Part shown: piece by piece, positions 60,828 to 64,000 of the stretch
Position numbering within the stretch: the first letter of the stretch is position 1
Layout of the letters: every line of letters begins with the position of its first letter
Assembly: GCA_910579615.1 (NCBI GenBank)
Contig: CAJTUA010000009.1
Span: 89,701 to 153,700, forward strand
Length of the DNA: 64,000 nt
Origin: an uncultured Lachnospiraceae bacterium
Lineage (GTDB): Bacteria; Bacillota; Clostridia; Lachnospirales; Lachnospiraceae
Direction of reading: 5' to 3'
Made by a program: the position numbers and the translations under genes
The notes under the pieces: model-generated
The model's input: only the letters and a program-made list of their open reading frames with translations
What the model was told of the DNA's origin: nothing
The model's database searches: none

Positions 60828-61940
60828 TTACAAAGCCGACGTTGTCAGCTTGTTTTTTAATTTCTTCGCCTGCGAAAGCAGTCTCTTTAATTTCCCCTTG
60901 CTCCACAGTTTCCATGCAATCCACAGAACCGTCCCGAAGCGTACCCTGCCCTTTAGCTGCACGCACCCGTCAAGCCGGAAGGAGTCCGCCTTAAAATCCG
61001 CGGTCAGGGAGAGCTTTTTCGCGTAGAGCGGGTAGAGCATCCCCAACACCGAAAGGGCGCGTCCCATGGAATACGGGTTTCCGGTCGCAAAGACAAGTTC
61101 CCCTTCTATTTTATACGGAAAAACATGTTTTAGCAACCGCAAAATTGATTTCCACGCATATTTTATCCCGTTTTTATTTTCTTCATCCCGCAGGAATTCC
61201 AGGACAAGCCCTGCCATGCCCTTTATATCTGAAATTTTTGTTATTACGGCAAGAATTTTCTTCTTCATGTTCTGTACGGCACTGGCAATTTTTTCGAAAA
61301 TGGCCCGGATTCGGTTCAGGAGCTTTTTCACGGACTCAGCCACGCACCATATCGGTTTTAGCAGACCGCCCGGGATGTCCTGTGTGGTCTGCGCGTCCCG
61401 GGATTGCTGCTGGGGGGGTGCGGTGTCTGCTTCCGCTTCGAATTCCACTGCTTTTTCCCCGGAAATCTCCGATGCTGCATCCGCGCTGGTTTGCCCTGCA
61501 TCCTGGTTTTGCTGCGCCTGCAAGGTTCCCGCCCGTTGGTCTTCTGGCTCTGGCGCATTTTCCCCATCGCCTCCTGGCACACTTTTTTCTGCACATTCCC
61601 CTGCTTTCTCTGTTTCTCCCTGTTCTTGTGGCACAGCCTTCTTCGCTTTCCTGCGCCGTGCCCTTCCGCCCCCTTCATTCGAGAACAGCTGAATACCAAA
61701 CACATAAAGCTTTATCTGCAGCTTCCCTTCCCGAAAGCTTACCGGCAGCCGAACCAGATGGAATAGATAGCTCACCTGTGCCTGCACCGAAAGCTCCTTC
61801 CCGCTGCGCTCAAGCCTCGCGCGGTAACGCAGCGGAACGAGCAAAAACACAAGCAGGATAAAAACAAGCAAAAGAAGAATGCCCAAGAGCAAAAGCCCGA
61901 TGATTTTCAATATTGTTCCGAGAATGTTTAAAAAAAGCAT
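60828..61940 (-). CDS. DUF2953 membrane protein (YtfI-like)
   Basis: The protein (370 residues from the ATG at 61940, five bases after AGGAGG) has one long N-terminal membrane helix (IIGLLLLGILLLLVFILLVF). It has the DUF2953 start (LLVPLRYRARLERSGKELSV, LQIKLYVFGIQLF). An acidic, Ala/Gln-rich linker of about 100 residues follows, then the C-terminal domain (YKIEGELVFATGNPYSMGRA). DUF2953 genes regularly precede gerW/ytfJ, so a sporulation or germination link is likely. Confidence 0.82.
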   Translation of the reverse strand: MLFLNILGTILKIIGLLLLGILLLLVFILLVFLLVPLRYRARLERSGKELSVQAQVSYLFHLVRLPVSFREGKLQIKLYVFGIQLFSNEGGGRARRRKAKKAVPQEQGETEKAGECAEKSVPGGDGENAPEPEDQRAGTLQAQQNQDAGQTSADAASEISGEKAVEFEAEADTAPPQQQSRDAQTTQDIPGGLLKPIWCVAESVKKLLNRIRAIFEKIASAVQNMKKKILAVITKISDIKGMAGLVLEFLRDEENKNGIKYAWKSILRLLKHVFPYKIEGELVFATGNPYSMGRALSVLGMLYPLYAKKLSLTADFKADSFRLDGCVQLKGRVRFGTVLWIAWKLWSKGKLKRLLSQAKKLKNKLTTSAL

Positions 61941-62006
61941 ACTCACCTCCTGCTGTTTTTGGATTTTGTATCCGCCCTTTTATGGTACCTGCAGCACTTA
62001 CGGCAT

Positions 62007-62324
62007 TTACAAGCCCCCAAAATATCCCCTTACATCAAAGCCACCGGTCTGCCCGTAGACCTCCATCACCATCCCCTGCACCAGTTCCATTGCCTCCTTG
62101 CGGCTTCCCGCAACGCCAAGCACATAGATGTCCTGTTTTTTGCGCAGTGGAAATTTCATCTCATTTGCCGGGAGCAAATCAAACAAATCTTTCCCATTGA
62201 TTGCATACACAATCAGGGTAATCCCTTTTTTCACGCGTTTCCCATCCCGGATGCGCGCCTCAAGCTTCTGATATTTCTCTTTCACACTCTCCCCGACAAA
62301 CGGGTTCGCACGAAAACTCAGCAT
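62007..62324 (-). CDS. conserved hypothetical protein, 105 aa
   Basis: It begins MLSFRANPFVGESVKEKYQK and has no signal peptide, membrane helix or known motif; the middle reads DGKRVKKGITLIVYAINGKD. AAAGGGGAG precedes the ATG. It sits between the 480-aa unknown gene (40 bp) and the DUF2953 gene (66 bp) on the same strand, so it may be in their operon. Not recognised. Confidence 0.65.
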   Translation of the reverse strand: MLSFRANPFVGESVKEKYQKLEARIRDGKRVKKGITLIVYAINGKDLFDLLPANEMKFPLRKKQDIYVLGVAGSRKEAMELVQGMVMEVYGQTGGFDVRGYFGGL

Positions 62325-62364
62325 AACTCCCCTTTCCTGCCAGGTTCATGAACCCATCCACACC

Positions 62365-63807
62365 TCACGCCTCCATCAGCTCTTTCATCAGCCTTATCCC
62401 CGCCACTTTCTCCGCCGTCTCATGGCAGCTAGCAAGGCTTGCCCTGACATAATCCATAACCTCCTTCTGGCTGTTAAAAAATACCGGAAGCTGGGAGAGC
62501 ACCGCCGCAATCATCGCGCGGTTCTGCATTGTCTGCTGTGCGCAAAGTGCCGCCATAAGCTTATTCACAAGCGTATCGGAGGCTTCCTTTAAGCAGGTGC
62601 GGTCCGCTGTCTTTTGGCTGTTTTTTACATCCAGCTCGGCAAACAGGCTGTTGCCGAGCAAAAGCGCACTGCTCCTGATGCCGGCAAGCTGCTTTTCCAA
62701 CATCAGCGCTTCTGCAATTTTTTCCGTTTCCGCATCAAAGTCAGAGAAGATTCCCTGCAGCTGCTGCAATTTCGGGCCAAGCTCCTCAAGGACTCCTTCC
62801 GTCTCCGCCATCCGTGCCTCCAAATCCTCCGGTATCGGCGAAAAATCTTTTGCAAGTGCCTTCCCGCAGATTTCATTCAGCAGCGGCATAAAGACCTCCG
62901 TGCGCGCCGCCGACTCCGCCGAGGCGTAAGGATAATTCAAAAGCCATGCGCACAGCGGGTTCACAAGCTCCATCAGACTGTAATACTGGTCTGTAATCTC
63001 CGCAAGCTCCTTTGTTGTCCGCAAGAACAGCTCCTGTGTGCTCTGGTATTCTTCTTCCCCCATTGTCTTCCACTCGGTTTTCTGCATTTTTGCAAGACTT
63101 TCGGCAAGCTGTGGGAAATACTCCTCCATCCCCTCCGGTTCATAAAGCCCCGCAGCCGACTCAATCCGGTAAACAAATTCATCCACCGATGCTGCGTCCA
63201 TACCGGCATAATTTTCAAACCCCGCGCGCACCAAATCCTCAAATTTCCCGCGGCTCATGCGCACCGGAAACTGCGAGAGCATCTGTTGGATTCTCACGTT
63301 AATCAACAAATTATCCTTCTCCATGAAAATATACTGTAAAATCTCCCGCGCCGCCGTATCGTCCTCCGGGCATGCCAGGTTGTCCTCAAAGCGCAGCTCC
63401 ACGCGGTTTAGCATGTACTCATATATGGAAAAACGGTCCGTATATGCCGTCAGCACCTGCATTTTCGCCGTGATGGCATGGCGCAGCCCAATCAGTGTGC
63501 GCACCGCCATCTCCCTTTTCTCCCCGTCAAAACCATCCGAAAAATTCTCTTTTACCGTGTGGCATACCGTATCCCAGATTTCTGCTGTCTCGCCTTCCAG
63601 GCTCCTCTCCCCGTCCGCCACACTCTCGTAAAAACCGTACAGCCGCAAAAGAAAGCTTACCTGCGCGAATATATTGTTCGCCGAGGCAGCCGCCCCAAAA
63701 AGTTCCGGCAGATTTTTCTCCAGATTTTCTTTTTTTCTTTCCGCGTGCATTTTTCTCTTATCACCCATGTCAGTTACCACAACCTTCCTGCCGTTTTTTT
63801 GCGGCAT
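62365..63807 (-). CDS. large helical protein of unknown function
   Basis: The 480-residue product is almost wholly helical and rich in Ala, Glu, Leu and Met, with a lysine-rich start (MHAERKKENLEKNLPELFGA). Segments such as YRIESAAGLYEPEGMEEYFP and LEELGPKLQQLQGIFSDFDA suggest a multi-helix bundle or coiled coil. No membrane segment or catalytic motif is visible. CAGGAATT gives a moderate ribosome binding site. No family was recognised. Confidence 0.65.
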   Translation of the reverse strand: MPQKNGRKVVVTDMGDKRKMHAERKKENLEKNLPELFGAAASANNIFAQVSFLLRLYGFYESVADGERSLEGETAEIWDTVCHTVKENFSDGFDGEKREMAVRTLIGLRHAITAKMQVLTAYTDRFSIYEYMLNRVELRFEDNLACPEDDTAAREILQYIFMEKDNLLINVRIQQMLSQFPVRMSRGKFEDLVRAGFENYAGMDAASVDEFVYRIESAAGLYEPEGMEEYFPQLAESLAKMQKTEWKTMGEEEYQSTQELFLRTTKELAEITDQYYSLMELVNPLCAWLLNYPYASAESAARTEVFMPLLNEICGKALAKDFSPIPEDLEARMAETEGVLEELGPKLQQLQGIFSDFDAETEKIAEALMLEKQLAGIRSSALLLGNSLFAELDVKNSQKTADRTCLKEASDTLVNKLMAALCAQQTMQNRAMIAAVLSQLPVFFNSQKEVMDYVRASLASCHETAEKVAGIRLMKELMEA

Positions 63808-63910
63808 AATTCCTGTTCCCTGCTGTTTTGCAGGTTTATCGTCTGAAGTTTATATGCATTTATGTGCCTCCTCCTGCTCTTTGCAGCCGTCCCAAACCAA
63901 AACCCCCGTC

Positions 63911-64000
63911 CTACGGCGCAAGAATCTGAACAAACCACCGCAGATACACATTGTTTGGAAGAAAATGGAACCACACCGGGAATTCACGGAACAAAATCCC
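63911..64000 (-). CDS. C-terminal end of a gene entering from the right edge
   Basis: A frame open to the window edge ends at TAG 63911-63913 and reads GILFREFPVWFHFLPNNVYL, then RWFVQILAP. Its aromatic, hydrophobic character would suit a membrane protein terminus. Only 29 codons are seen, so coding status is uncertain. Confidence 0.35.
   Translation of the reverse strand, partial: GILFREFPVWFHFLPNNVYLRWFVQILAP

Overview
The window looks like a chromosomal segment of an anaerobic, endospore-forming member of Clostridia, most likely Lachnospiraceae. Support comes from an alpha/beta SASP, a GerW/YtfJ gene next to a DUF2953 gene, a YlbJ-like membrane protein, pta-ackA, FabV, a class D-like sortase, a PcrA helicase, sigma-A promoters with 16-17 bp spacers and AGGAGG ribosome binding sites. 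The bulk is fairly GC-rich; roughly 6.6-8.9 kb is visibly more AT-rich. The species cannot be named from the sequence alone.

Layout. 1-3.75 kb: ruvA-ruvB-zapA-U32 peptidase (minus strand, U32 cut by the window edge). 4.1-5.6 kb: YprB-like RNase H-fold protein. 5.6-6.5 kb: yceD-rpmF with a consensus promoter and terminator. 6.6-8.9 kb: a decayed mobile island (frameshifted relaxase tail, kinase-like ATPase, sugar O-acetyltransferase, another truncated fragment) lying between yceD-rpmF and pta-ackA. 8.9-11.9 kb: pta-ackA plus a secreted protein of unknown role. 12.1-17.5 kb: tmcAL, ylbJ-like gene, DUF1266 protein, coiled-coil protein, coaD, rsmD. 17.6-23 kb: MetH reactivation-like protein, sortase, endonuclease IV, RNA methylase, MATE exporter. 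23.2-27.3 kb: HAD phosphatase, pcrA, acidic membrane protein, SASP. 27.6-33.5 kb: glycerol-1-phosphate dehydrogenase-like protein, PQQ-propeller lipoprotein, a transmembrane protein with SH3 and PcrA-tail-like domains, DUF815 ATPase. 33.5-43.7 kb: argS, fabV, LiaF-like protein, DUF1015, DnaJ, DUF5685, zinc ribbon, second MATE, phosphoesterase, tRNA-Gly. 44-46 kb: AraC regulator and DUF4397 protein. 46-52.9 kb: a glycan cluster (two related giant membrane proteins, GT2, UDP-galactopyranose mutase). 52.9-60 kb: SpoVK-like AAA protein, recG, fakA, asp23, a 46-aa membrane protein, rpmB. 60-64 kb: gerW, DUF2953 and two unknown genes.

Two signals stand out. First, a family of about 107-bp intergenic elements occurs at three loci (35.4, 37.3 and 60.6 kb). 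The outer stem changes sequence from locus to locus but stays paired, and the copies at 60.6 kb carry three mutually complementary segments. They always sit between co-directional genes, just upstream of the next gene. Second, the 46-52.9 kb cluster pairs two polytopic proteins sharing a similar extracellular C-terminal layout with a dolichol-phosphate-mannose-synthase-like GT2 and Glf. That suggests a polyprenyl-phosphate-sugar-dependent surface glycan, possibly with galactofuranose. The rest is mostly housekeeping.
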